Source: Linanthus parryae (Eukaryota > Streptophyta > Magnoliopsida > Ericales > Polemoniaceae). From it: 64,000 nt of DNA. The translations under genes were made by a program, and so were the position numbers. The notes beneath the pieces are model-generated. The model did no database searches. It was not told where the DNA came from and saw nothing but the letters and a program-made list of their open reading frames with translations. Shown one piece after another: positions 54,779 to 64,000 of the stretch. Position 1 is the stretch's first letter, and every line of letters begins with the position of its first letter. Where the stretch lies: positions 33,717,001 to 33,781,000 of the forward strand of contig JALGPY010000001.1 of the NCBI GenBank assembly GCA_023055425.1, given 5' to 3'.

Positions 54779-56147
54779 ATGTCTACTTCCGGTAATGCTA
54801 AGAGGAGACGGGGAGTAGTTATTGATGATCATCTTGTCTTCAATCCCGAGGAGGATGTAGTTATGAGTGAGGGGGAAGAGGATGTGAACGACGGAGATGG
54901 TTCTGGCAACCAACAACAGGTGCCTCCGTCTCCAATTCGTTATGAGCTAAACTTGGATATGCCTGCACTTCCGCAGATTGGGTTGAGGGGTAAGGCTCCG
55001 AAAGAGGTTGACCTCGGTGCTATCTGCAGTACCAAATTCTGCAGCTTCAGGTTCATTAGTGCGAATGCCCAAAACGCATATTATACTAACGCGGTCCTGA
55101 AGAGGGTGAGGACTGCTTAAAAACCCTTCCCGCCAAGCGATAAAATGCCGAAACAGCTTAAGGATTTCTTCAAGAATGAGGGGATAGAAAAGTGGTTTAA
55201 TATTTGTAATAAGTCTAGCTCCACTCTTGCAAGAGATATTCTTATAAATGCTCGTTTCTATGACGAGGGAGAGAGTGAGGATCAGAGATAAGTTTATTGC
55301 CGGCGAGCCTATATAGTCATCACGCCCGAGACTATAGCGGCCGCCATGAACTTCAAGCCTCTTAAGGAGGTTAGTGCCTACCATGAGACCATTCGGAGGT
55401 TGGATGTTGTTGAGGTTGTGAGTGCCTTTTTTATTGAGGGGGTGCCTGGAGAAGGATGGAATGAGAGACCCACTCTACCCGAGTGGAATGTTTCTAGAAA
55501 ACTCGTACTTCCACGTGCGAGGTGGTTGTGCGAGCTTCTTGAGAACTGGGTTTTTGGCGTTACCGCCCAACCCATGTACTCCTTCCAACTTTGCACTATG
55601 GCTTATTATTTGTGGAGCGGTAAGCGTATTAATGTCCCGTACTTCATTTATCGTTTTCATATGGAGAGGACTGTACGCACTAACCGTAGATCTCCCGAGC
55701 ATACTTGCCTTCTCCTAAAATTGGCAAAAGATGCTAGCGCTAATCTGAGTGGCTTATAGTATGACTCTAAGGACAAAAAGAAGTTAGATGCAGTGCGCAC
55801 GTGGGAGAGAATACCCGACCCCCTGAAAGTTTAGAGACCTGTCGAATCCCCACAGCCTAGGAGAGATGAGGCCAGTAGCTCGAGCTCCATCATTGAGAGC
55901 CAGCTCACCACTATCACACACATGCTTGAGTCCCAGAGACTGCATGCAGACGTTGATAGAGCTAGGCATAGGAGACAGCTTCAGCATATCCGGAGTAGTT
56001 AGCTTCAGCTGGGACGCGGGTTCGAGCAGGTGAGCTTTGACTATGCCCAGCAGGGAGGGTGGATTCAGGAAATGGCCCTAGCAGGCAATGTCAAGTTGCA
56101 ACACCCGAGCACCTACGACGATCTGTTCTACTACCAGTCTTATGTAT
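54779..56147 (+). pseudogene. Athila envelope-position ORF (putative plant transposon protein), 3' truncated
   Basis: ATG at 54779 (MSTSGNAKRRRGVVIDDHLV). The N-terminus is basic, then an acidic DEEDVN-like stretch; downstream are YELNLDMPALPQIG, ARFYDEGESED, FKPLKEVSAYHETIRRLD, SRKLVLPRARWLCELLENWV and WSGKRINVPYFIYRFHM. This resembles the domain called putative plant transposon protein that accompanies Athila elements. Stops near 55117, 55756, 55831 and 55999 and a frameshift near 55290 interrupt it. No signal peptide or clear membrane anchor is seen, so an envelope function is not supported here. The ORF is cut at 56147 by the opposite-strand Athila element. Confidence 0.75.
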
Positions 56148-57823
56148 TGATCGCTCAAGTACAGTGTTAATAAAACGTGTAAAATGACCAACTTAAAATA
56201 TTCCTCTATCACACGTTAATGTGACTCGAGAGTCGAACCCAAGGGATCGGGTTAAATGCAATTAAACTAAGCTAGATATCTTCAAACGATACAAGAGTGA
56301 AAGTGGTTGATTTTCAAGTGTTTTGAATTAATTAACTAAGACTAATGTGACCCTTATTACTTCTAAGAAAGCTTCTAAAAAGACTGTAAATGATTTGATT
56401 CAAGTTTAAGAAATATAGGAGAAAGGTGGGTTAGGGTATTGAATCATTTTAAGGTATTCCGGGTTGATGTTCAATTCAAAGATTAAAATTGCACCAACCT
56501 GTGGTACAACAATCAAATAAGCATGAAGACTATGGTTATGCCATCAGTATAGACTAATTCCTATGTAGATTAATCTATCTCAAATATCATAAACCATGTA
56601 TTCTCTATGATAAGTTCACTTATAAGCTAAATAGACTGTTTTTATTGCATAAATCATCTAGCAGAATGACTCATCTAATTAGAAACAATCTATTTCTAAT
56701 ATTTGGGAACAAAATTCAGCAAGCACTCCTTGAATTGAATATAAAATATGTGAGACAAAACCACAAGTTTCATAACTAATGATGAGTCTGCCAAGGAATT
56801 GAACCAAAAGCAAATTGTGTGCTCTAAACACTAAACTTTGAGAGTGCACTGCTTTGATTGGAATCCAAATTGAGCAACAACCCAATAAACTCAAAAGTTC
56901 ATAAATACCCTAAACCCAAGTAAGTTTAGTTACTAGACATGGAAATTAAAGCAATAGGGAAGTAAAATTGAGAAGGAAAAGGGGAGAAATTGCTCATTCT
57001 ATGCAAGTTTCAAACGATTTTCAGTTGGTGTTGTGCCCCCAACCAAGCCCTTCTTCTTCCCCCTCTTTCTCTGCTCGTATGATGATGCTACTGATTAGTT
57101 TTCCCCTCCAGATCTGCTTCTGTCCAGGTCTGAATTTGGCGCTTCCCAGGTCAGATTTTGGCACTGCACTGCTCGGTTTTGTTGCTCCAGAACAGCCCGA
57201 GTATGTGTGTCTTTCTTTCCTCTCTTTTCCCCACTTTCTGTTGTGTTCTCTAGTGTGTCCTTTCCCTCTGTTTATCTTCTCTTTTTAAGGCTTCTTGGCT
57301 GCCGCCTTCTTCTCTTCGCTGCCGCCCCTTTACTCTTCCTCGTCCAATCAATCTTCTTCCCTCCTGCAAAGTACCCCTAGGTCTATTGGTTTTCTCTGCT
57401 TGTTTTGCCGACTTACACTCTGATTGTGGCTATGAATATAGCCACATTCAGCATCATTTGTTTATCAAAAAGACAAAACAGCCCCAAGACATTTGAGAAT
57501 AATGCAATAGCTCCCAAGAATTCATCTTTGACACTAAAACCTCCGTTAATTAGCTTCGACATCACTTCCGTGTCCTCTTAAATTTCCATGGCTTCTCAGT
57601 GCATTCCTCAACAAAAACCTACAGTACACGCGCCAATTTTATACGTGAAATCCACAACTTACTCAAAAAACAAAAGCGCACAAAAATAACACAATTCTGT
57701 GAAATACTAACAAACTTAAATAATTCAAAATAAGCAAGTAGACTCTTCGTTTTACACTGCAATTAAACTATATTTTACACAATAAAAGGCGTAAAATAAC
57801 TATCAAATAGATGGTTATCAACA
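56148..57823 (-). repeat. Athila 3' LTR, minus strand
   Basis: Minus-strand TGTTGATAACCATC... to ...TTGAGCGATCA, about 1.68 kb. The upstream side has the purine tract GTGGGGG. The inner segment CGATCCCTTGGGTTCGACTC is the lineage landmark. The boundary at 57823 could shift by about 8 bases because GTGGGGGTG may be tract or LTR. No gene; frames at 56679-57288 are noise. Confidence 0.8.
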
Positions 57824-58399
57824 CCCCCACAGTTACTCCTTTGCTAGTCCCTTAGCAAAGACAAGAGTGCAAACAAAACCAACAGCAACAACAACAACAA
57901 CAACAAAAAATACTTCTAGCTCTCAGAAGATGAGATACTGGAAACAAAACTAGCTCTTTAACTAGCCATTTTGAGCAAGATGAAGTAAGTATGAGATGTC
58001 AAAACATAAGTTGAGGCTCCAGTGGTATTTTAACAACCAACCCCTGTTTTGATCCAAAGCATATACAAATACCGACCAAACCCATGTATCAAGATTTTCA
58101 TCATTCAAGTGCTTGAAAATAGTTAACCATGCAAAAAGACGATTCTCCGAACCAACATGACAGTGAAAATCGTCAAGTTAACTACTATCGCCTCTTGTAA
58201 GAACCTCACTTGACCTGAACTAACGTACACCCCTTAAAGGTTCATATATCTCATTTATTTCATACTTGAGTACTGAATATGTATCAGCTTAACAATTTCA
58301 GCTTAACAATTTTCAGAAAAATTCAGCATTTTTAGAAACTTCCAGCCTTTTCAGCAATTTTCATAACAGAGAGAATTTAGCCACGTGTAGTGAATCCAA

Positions 58400-58640
58400 C
58401 TTTAGCTCGAGAAGCACACGGGAGCACCGCAACTACCCTAGTTAATCGCTAGCATATCTTTGGCTCGAGAAGCACACGGGAGCACCGCAGCTACCCTAGT
58501 TAGTCAATAGCAATTCACCAGAAAGCATCTTTAGCTCGAGAAGCACACGGGAGCACCGCGGCTACCCTAGTTAATCAATGGCACATCTTTGGCTCGAGAA
58601 GCACACGGGAGCACCGCAGCTACCCTAGTTACTCGAAGGC
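58400..58640. repeat. Four-copy tandem repeat in the Athila spacer
   Basis: A core of about 45 bases (CTCGAGAAGCACACGGGAGC, then ACCGC and GCTACCCTAGTTA) occurs at about 58406, 58464, 58534 and 58593, with variable joins. Unit spacing is 58-70 bases. Confidence 0.92.
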
Positions 58641-59441
58641 ATTTCCTTAGACATATATTGGCATTCTCCTAAATTCATAGCACTTTGTGCAACATTTCAG
58701 TTTTAACTTCACTGGTATAACATTTCGACAACATCAAACAAAGGGGCAGCTCAACACTCTGCTCCTGTGATTCTCAGTATCATTTCAAATGAGGGTCAAA
58801 CAACAGTTGGTTTCAACTGGAAAAGGCTCAATGTCATGTTGGTTTGGAGAAGCAAATAAATAGTGCACGAGAAAACTATAGTCAAGCAAAAGTTCCTGCC
58901 TAAAATGCACTTTTAAGTTTGGCCTTTATTCGCATATGCCAGAGACTATATTTAAAATTCATCCGTATCCTCCTAGGACCAGTGGAACTTCATATCTCAT
59001 TTCAAGCATCTCAAACAACTTCTCTTAAAAATGTCTTCATTTTTTTTTTTATTTCATCATTTTTATTTTACACTGTTGCATCTTATATGAACCATCCTAT
59101 ATGAACCATCACATGAACTAGAACATACACCCCCACAGTTAAACCGTGCAGTGCCCTCAGTGCACGATGCAACCGCAATGAGAAATAATCGGGTGTAGAA
59201 ACAGTGGCAGAGCAAGCAGGAAATCAGGGACTTGTATACAAATATAAATAATAGTAAAGCAAGAGAGAGTTTTCGGACTTCCCTTTCAGGTGACTGAAAA
59301 CATCTCTGGGGCTCAATAGAATGTTGAAGTGCCAGGCTGTCAACTCTGCAATCCATGTAGCTAAGATGCTTGAGCTTCAACTCCCTGTGCCATTCTGCTT
59401 GCTATTTGATCATTTCTTGTTTTGTTTTTGTTTTGTTTTCG

Positions 59442-59475
59442 TTTTTTTTTTTTTTTTGTGTGTGTGTGTGTGTGT
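59442..59475 (+). repeat. T-run and GT dinucleotide microsatellite
   Basis: A run of 16 T followed by about 9 GT units. Confidence 0.95.
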
Positions 59476-59707
59476 TCATCTGTTCGCCTGTAACCACAAC
59501 ACGAGCACACTAATCAGTAGCACCTGTTCGGCTCACAATTAGTAACTAATTCAAAACAAATTAACTGACTCAATCCTAACTAACTCTAACAACATAAAAT
59601 TACATTAATAAAAGTTAAATAACTAAATAAATTAACCAACTAACCAAAAACCCAGGCTGCCTCCCGGTAGCGCTAAGTTTAACGTCTTCAGCCAGACGTG
59701 TGCCAAA

Positions 59708-60207
59708 TCAAATCTCATTGTCATAAACTGGGTCAACTAACTGAAGTGTTTCAGTATCTATGTTCTGCTCAAGCGACCCCATTACTGGTTTAAGCATTTG
59801 ACCATTCACCACTAATAATCGACCGTCACCCGGATGTCGAATACGAACTGCTCCAGATGGATACACTTCGACAACCTCAAATGGTCCAGTCCACCTAGAC
59901 CTTAACTTACCAGGGAATAACCTCAGTTTGGCATTGAACAACCAAACTTTCTGACCAGGTTCAAATGATTTCCTGGAGATCATTTTGTCATGAATGCGCT
60001 TTATTTTTTCTTTGTATAATTTGGAGTTCTCATACGCCTCATATCGCATATCCTCAAGTTCACTAAGTTGGAGTTTTCGGTGCTCTCCAGTAGCTTGAGC
60101 ATCAAAATTAAATGCTTTAATTGCCCAATAAGCACGATGTTCTAGCTCTACTGGTAAGTGACAAGGTTTCCCTTACACTAAACGGTATGGAGACATTTAA
60201 TTGGTGT
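59708..60207 (-). pseudogene. Athila integrase C-terminal domain
   Basis: Continuation of 61179-60208 after a frameshift and stops near 60207-60050. 60049-59708 reads EAYENSKLYKEKIKRIHDKM, FEPGQKVWLFNAKLRLFPGKL, RWTGPFEVVEVYPSGAVRI, ending PVYDNEI. This is the SH3-like DNA-binding tail region common to Gypsy integrases (GPF and V-L-F-x-LRLFPGKL). It ends just before the CGGGAGGC landmark. Confidence 0.9.
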
Positions 60208-61179
60208 TTAATAGGCTGTGCGGTATGCCCAAAGAGCATCTGTAAGTCTCAAGGACCAGTCCTTACGATCAGGCCTAACTGTTTTCTCTAGAATGGATTC
60301 AATCTCACGATTTGAGACCTCAACTTGCCCACTAGTCTGGGGGTGGTATGGAGCAGCCAATTTATGTGTGACAGAGTATTTTCGGAGCAATGATTCAAAA
60401 GCTCTATGGATGAAATGGCTCCCCCCGTCACTGATCACAACTCGCGGGGTTCCAAAACGACTAAAAATATGGTCTTTCAAAAACTGAACTACCACCTTGT
60501 GATCATTTGTCCTAGTGGCAACAGCCTCTACCCACTTAGAGACATAATCAACCGCTACAAGGATATACACAAATCCAAAAGACGGCGGGAAGGGTCCCAT
60601 GAAGTATATGCCCCAAACATCAAAAATTTCGCATACAAGGATGGGATTTAAGGGCATCATATCCCTCTTAGACATGTTCCCTGTACACTGGCACCTCTCA
60701 CAGCTTTTACTAAACTTGTGTGCATCTTTAAAGAGAGTAGGCCAAAAGAATCCACATTGTAGCACCTTTGCGGCTGTACGACGACCGCCAAAATGTCCTC
60801 CACAGGCCAAGGAGTGACAAAAGGAAAGAATACTCTCTTGCTCGCACTCTGGAATACACCTTCTAAGAATTTGGTCTGAACACATTTTAAACAAGTGAGG
60901 ATCCTCCCAAAAATATTGTTTAACCTGGGAGAAAAACCTGTCCTTTTCTACCTTAGACCAATGAGTAGGAATTTGACCTGTGGCAAGATAATTAACGACG
61001 TGACGAAACCAGGGAGCTTGTGAATAGGAGACAGCAAAGAGCTGCTCGTCAGGGAATTGTTCTCGAAACAGAGGAGAATCAGGGGGTTCCACATCGACGA
61101 GTCTAGATAAGTGGTCGGAGACTACATTCTCATTCCCTTTTCTATCCCTTATTATATTGAACTCTTGAAGTAATAACAC
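60208..61179 (-). pseudogene. Athila integrase zinc domain and core
   Basis: Open for 323 codons. Tail of RNase H region ([22 protein letters not shown]), the zinc-binding region (H-H in [16 protein letters not shown] in CERCQC) and the core. The second D ([10 protein letters not shown]) and the E ([10 protein letters not shown]) are present, but the first D segment reads WGIYFMGPF where Gypsy integrases have WGIDFMGPF. The catalytic aspartate codon is a tyrosine codon (TAC), so this copy would lack strand-transfer activity. Joined to RT by a frameshift near 61180. Confidence 0.9.
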
Positions 61180-62285
61180 CCAGCGGATAAGCCGAGATTT
61201 TGTTTCCTTCTTGCAAAAAGATACCTAAGAGCTGCATGATCAGTGAAAATAATCACCTTAGAACCAAGAATATATGATCTAAATTTATCTAAAGCAAAGA
61301 CGACAGCAAGCAACTCTTTTTCTGTAGTGGAATAATTCTTTAGAGCTTCATCTAGAGTTTTGCTTGCATAATAAATCACACACGGTAGCTTATCTTTCCT
61401 TTGGCCTAACACAGCACCTATGGCATAATCTGAAGCATCACACATTATCTCAAATGACATAGAATAATTAGGAGATTGAATAATAGGTGTGGTGGTCAAC
61501 ATGGACTTCAGAGTTTCGAATGCTTTCATGCACTCCTTACCAAAATTAAAAGGGGTATCATTAGCTAAAAGGGCGCATAAAGGTCGCGATAACTTATTGA
61601 AATCTTTTATGAAACGCCGGTAAAAACCGGCATGCCCCAAGAATGATCTAACTTGTTTTACATTTTTCGGCGGTGGAATCCCGGATATCAACTCGACCTT
61701 GGCTTTATCTACTGAAATTCCCTCTTTTGAGACTATGTGCCCTAAGACAATTCCCTTTTTAACCATGAAATGACTTTTCTCCCAACTCAAGACCAAATTG
61801 GACTCTTGACATCGTTTTAACACGAGAGACAAATTACTTAGACAATTGTCAAATGATTCACCTAAAACAGAAAAGTCATCCATAAAAACTTCTAAGAATT
61901 TATCAATCATATCAGAAAATATGGCCATCATACACCTTTGAGAAGTCGCAGGTGCATTGCACAGGCCGATTGGCATCCTACGATATGCAAATGTACCGAA
62001 TGGACAAGTAAAAGTTGTTTTTTCTTGGTCTTCGGGGTACACCGCAACCTGATTATAACCTGAGTACCCGTCAAGGAAGCAATAATAACTTTGTCCCGAT
62101 AATCTATCTAAAATTTGATCAATGAATGGGAGAGGGAAATGGTCCTTTCTAGTGCATGCACTCAACTTCCTATAATCTATGCACACACGCCAACCAGTGG
62201 TTGTGCGTGTTGGGACCAACTCTCCATGAACATTGGGCACCACAGTGATGCCCGATTTCTTAGGAACCACTTGAATTGGACTCAC
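61152..62285 (-). pseudogene. Athila reverse transcriptase and RNase H
   Basis: Open for 377 codons. RT palm: WRVCIDYRKLSACTRKDHFP, FLDGYSGYNQVAVYPEDQEK, RRMPIGLCNAPATSQRCM and FMDDFSVLG with the DD near 61885-61870. Thumb and connection, then RNase H: EIMCDASDYAIGAVLGQR (D), KTLDEALKNYSTTEKELLAV (E) and [13 protein letters not shown] (D). Catalytic residues look intact. On its N-terminal side a stop and frameshift near 62285-62324 separate it from the protease frame (YPI followed by TAG). Confidence 0.92.
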
Positions 62286-62815
62286 CCAAGGGCTATCCTA
62301 GATAGGATATATAATCCCAACGTCTAGGAGTTCACCACCTCTTTCTTAACTACCTCTCTCATGTTAGGATTCAGCCTTCTTTGCATCTCACGAGAAGGCT
62401 TGGATCCGTCTTCTATATGAATTTTATGCATGCAAACTGAAGGATCGAGTCCTTTTAAGTCCTCAATTGACCATCCAATAGCTTTCTTATTCAGACAGAG
62501 AACCTCGAGAAGCTTAGACTCTTGATTGGAAGTCAGATCAGATGCAATGATGACCGGTAGGCTATTTCCTGAACCTAAATACGCGTATTTAAGGTTTGAG
62601 GGTAAGGGTTTGAGTTCCAATATTGGGGAAGCTTCAATGGATGGTGGAGTTGTGGTGGCTGAAAGATGAAGTGACTCAAAATTTGACACTGTAACATGCG
62701 ATTCATTCTTACAATCTGAACCTAATAAAGCTTGAACCTCCTCAATGTAAGAATCTAACTCAAAAGAATCAATATCAAAATGGGATAGCAAGTCCTCTAA
62801 AATGTCTCTAGACAA
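62286..62815 (-). pseudogene. Athila protease-RT linker
   Basis: Open for 163 codons from 62815. A SFELDSYIEEV linker, then LKYAYLGSGNSLPVIIASDL and the characteristic RT lead-in AIGWSIEDLKGLDPSVCMHK and SREMQRRLNPNMREVVKKEV. A frame change near 62324 and a TAG near 62300 precede the RT core. Confidence 0.88.
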
Positions 62816-63981
62816 ACAACTTGGGAGAGACTATCAACAAGTGAATCAATGGCATCGACAAAGAAGCATTCACTGTCCTCCGGATGGTTTAAACCATGCA
62901 TGGCATTGGCCACATTCAATTTAACTCTCATATTCCCGAAGGCAACTTCCATCACTCCCGTCCTACAACGAATGGTAGCATCGGCTGTAGCCAAGAAAGG
63001 ACGGCCTAAAATAACTGGAGTGTTTGACTTTGATGCTTCAGGATCCATGTCCAGAACAATAAAGTCAACAGGGAAGTAAAACTTGTCAACTTTAATAATG
63101 ACATCCTCGATAATACCGCGAGGAACTCTCACTGATCGATCAGCAAGTTGTAGAGCCACAGGGGTAGGTTTCAAATCTCCTATATTTAACTTCTCGAACA
63201 AAGCAAATGGAAGTAAATTAACACTAGCTCCTAAGTCAAGAAGTGCCCTGTTAATGCAATGCTCGCCTATGACACAAGAAAGAGTGAAAGCCCCTGGATC
63301 TTTCAATTTTGGAGGCGTATTAGAAGTTAAAATGCAACTAACCTTTTCAGTTAAACGCACTTTATTAGGAACGTGAGATCGGATACGCCTCTTTTGAACA
63401 CACAAGTCCTTTAAAAATTTACCGTATGATGGTATTTGTTTGATAATATCAAGTAATGGCAAATTTATTTTCACTTGTTTAAATAGCTCCATAAACTCTT
63501 CCCTCCTCTCATCCTTAGATGGCTTAATTTCATTAAGGGCATTAGGAAAGGGAACTTTAGGGACATACTTAGTCCCTGGAATTGGTCCATCAAATGAAGG
63601 CAATGGAGAATCAGCCTTTAAAGTAGAGTTCTCATGTGCATCAGGTAAATGCTCAGAATCTGCCTCTTCTTTATTCTCGTCCATGCCCACTCCATTGTCA
63701 ACAATTTTACCACTTCGCAACACTGTTATGGCCTTAACTTGGTCATGATTTACCTCATTTATTGAGGCAGTATTGCGACCCCTAGGGTTGTCTTGAGGTT
63801 GAGAAGACAAGGCGTCTTCTTCCCTCCGACTCAATGTAGACGCTAACTGTCCAAGTTGAGTCTCTAGTCTACTTATAGCGTAAGTGTGAGTTTGGACAAT
63901 TTTAGTGGTTTCATTTAGGCTACTCAATGCAGTTAAGACCTTTTCCTCAAAATTTGAGATATACTTTGACGACTCTGGCAT
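62797..63981 (-). pseudogene. Athila gag C-terminus and aspartic protease
   Basis: Open for 394 codons from a methionine at 63981, which is internal to gag. It begins with a coiled-coil-like stretch (LSSLNETTKIVQTHTYAISR), then LRSGKIVDNG, the lineage block KQVKINLPLLDIIKQIPSYG and FLKDLCVQKRR. The protease follows with LLDLGASVNLLPF (catalytic D-L-G-A-S) and NTPVILGRPFLATADA. No zinc knuckle is seen in this part. A frameshift at 62797-62815 leads to the next frame. This is the best-kept gag-protease in the window. Confidence 0.9.
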
Positions 63982-64000
63982 GCTATTGTGCTGTGCAGAT

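Larger units (their letters stand above)
57824..59707 (-). other. Athila spacer between pol and 3' LTR
   Basis: No ORF supported. On the minus strand it begins after the pol stop with GCGCTACCGGGAGGCAGCCTG (59674-59654), the same landmark as in the plus-strand Athila. It contains T- and GT-rich simple DNA at 59442-59475, the tandem repeat at 58400-58640, and a second GTGGGGGTG (59128-59136). Confidence 0.7.
56148..64000 (-). mobile_element. Athila-type Gypsy element, minus strand, cut by the window edge
   Basis: 3' LTR 57823-56148, a post-pol spacer with tandem repeats, and pol and gag-protease from 59708 to beyond 63981. The 5' LTR, primer site and first part of gag are outside the window. 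It is inserted in the envelope-position ORF of the plus-strand Athila element, so it is younger than that element. There is no envelope-position ORF in this copy. Confidence 0.9.

Noticed and set aside
54779..56147. Plant virus envelope or endogenous virus gene
   Set aside because: No signal peptide or membrane anchor; context and motifs fit the Athila-associated transposon protein. No caulimovirus-type coat, movement or RT sequence was seen anywhere in the window.
58400..58640. CRISPR-like regularly spaced repeats
   Set aside because: Only four long units with variable spacing in a plant retrotransposon; no cas genes.

Overview
The window is nuclear DNA of a flowering plant, probably a eudicot. 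It is AT-rich and almost entirely made of nested transposable elements: SIRE-type Copia, Athila-type and Tekay-like Gypsy, Ale/Retrofit-type Copia, L1-type LINEs, and small DNA elements (hAT, Mutator, Stowaway, possible Harbinger). Two copies of one small plant gene are the only likely host genes. Elements were recognised from protein motifs, LTR ends (TG...CA), primer binding sites, polypurine tracts and target-site duplications (TSDs). The species cannot be named.

Layout. 1-793: 3' part of a Tekay-like LTR inserted in the 3' accessory ORF of a SIRE Copia element (794-1502), whose LTR (1878-3099) lies in a minus-strand LINE fragment (3100-3895). About 4190-8199 and 26462-32665 are two copies of one duplicated segment, each with a 73-codon gene (4709-4930; 30039-30260) and a LINE RNase H relic. 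Copy 1 gained a 182-bp hAT MITE and a 1.6-kb Mutator-like element; copy 2 provides their empty sites. Between the copies (8200-26461) is Tekay-like LTR sequence. It carries a full-length minus-strand L1 (8697-22228, exact 13-bp TSD), itself split by a SIRE Copia element (10647-17697), and a second Mutator-like element (23917-25219, perfect 9-bp TSD).

32666-37395 holds remnants of two Copia elements. From about 37396 an Athila-type element on the plus strand runs out of the window. It has a 5' LTR, a tRNA-Asp-type primer site, gag, protease and an envelope-position ORF, but no reverse transcriptase or integrase. It is broken three times: by a solo LTR (39764-42741, TSD CTCCA), by a minus-strand SIRE element with two LTRs (43114-51806), and by a minus-strand Athila element (56148 to the window end) with a near-complete but mutated pol.

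The most striking signal is a 14-16 bp palindrome, TTCAAGGCCTTGAA, found exactly at least 11 times and many more times with one or two changes. It occurs only in the SIRE elements, in LTRs, spacers and coding sequence alike. The Athila element on the plus strand carries an analogous GGCC-centred palindrome, ATTTCGGCCGAAAT. No tRNA, rRNA, CRISPR or prokaryotic-type operon was seen. All element genes carry stops, frameshifts or deletions and are annotated as pseudogenes.
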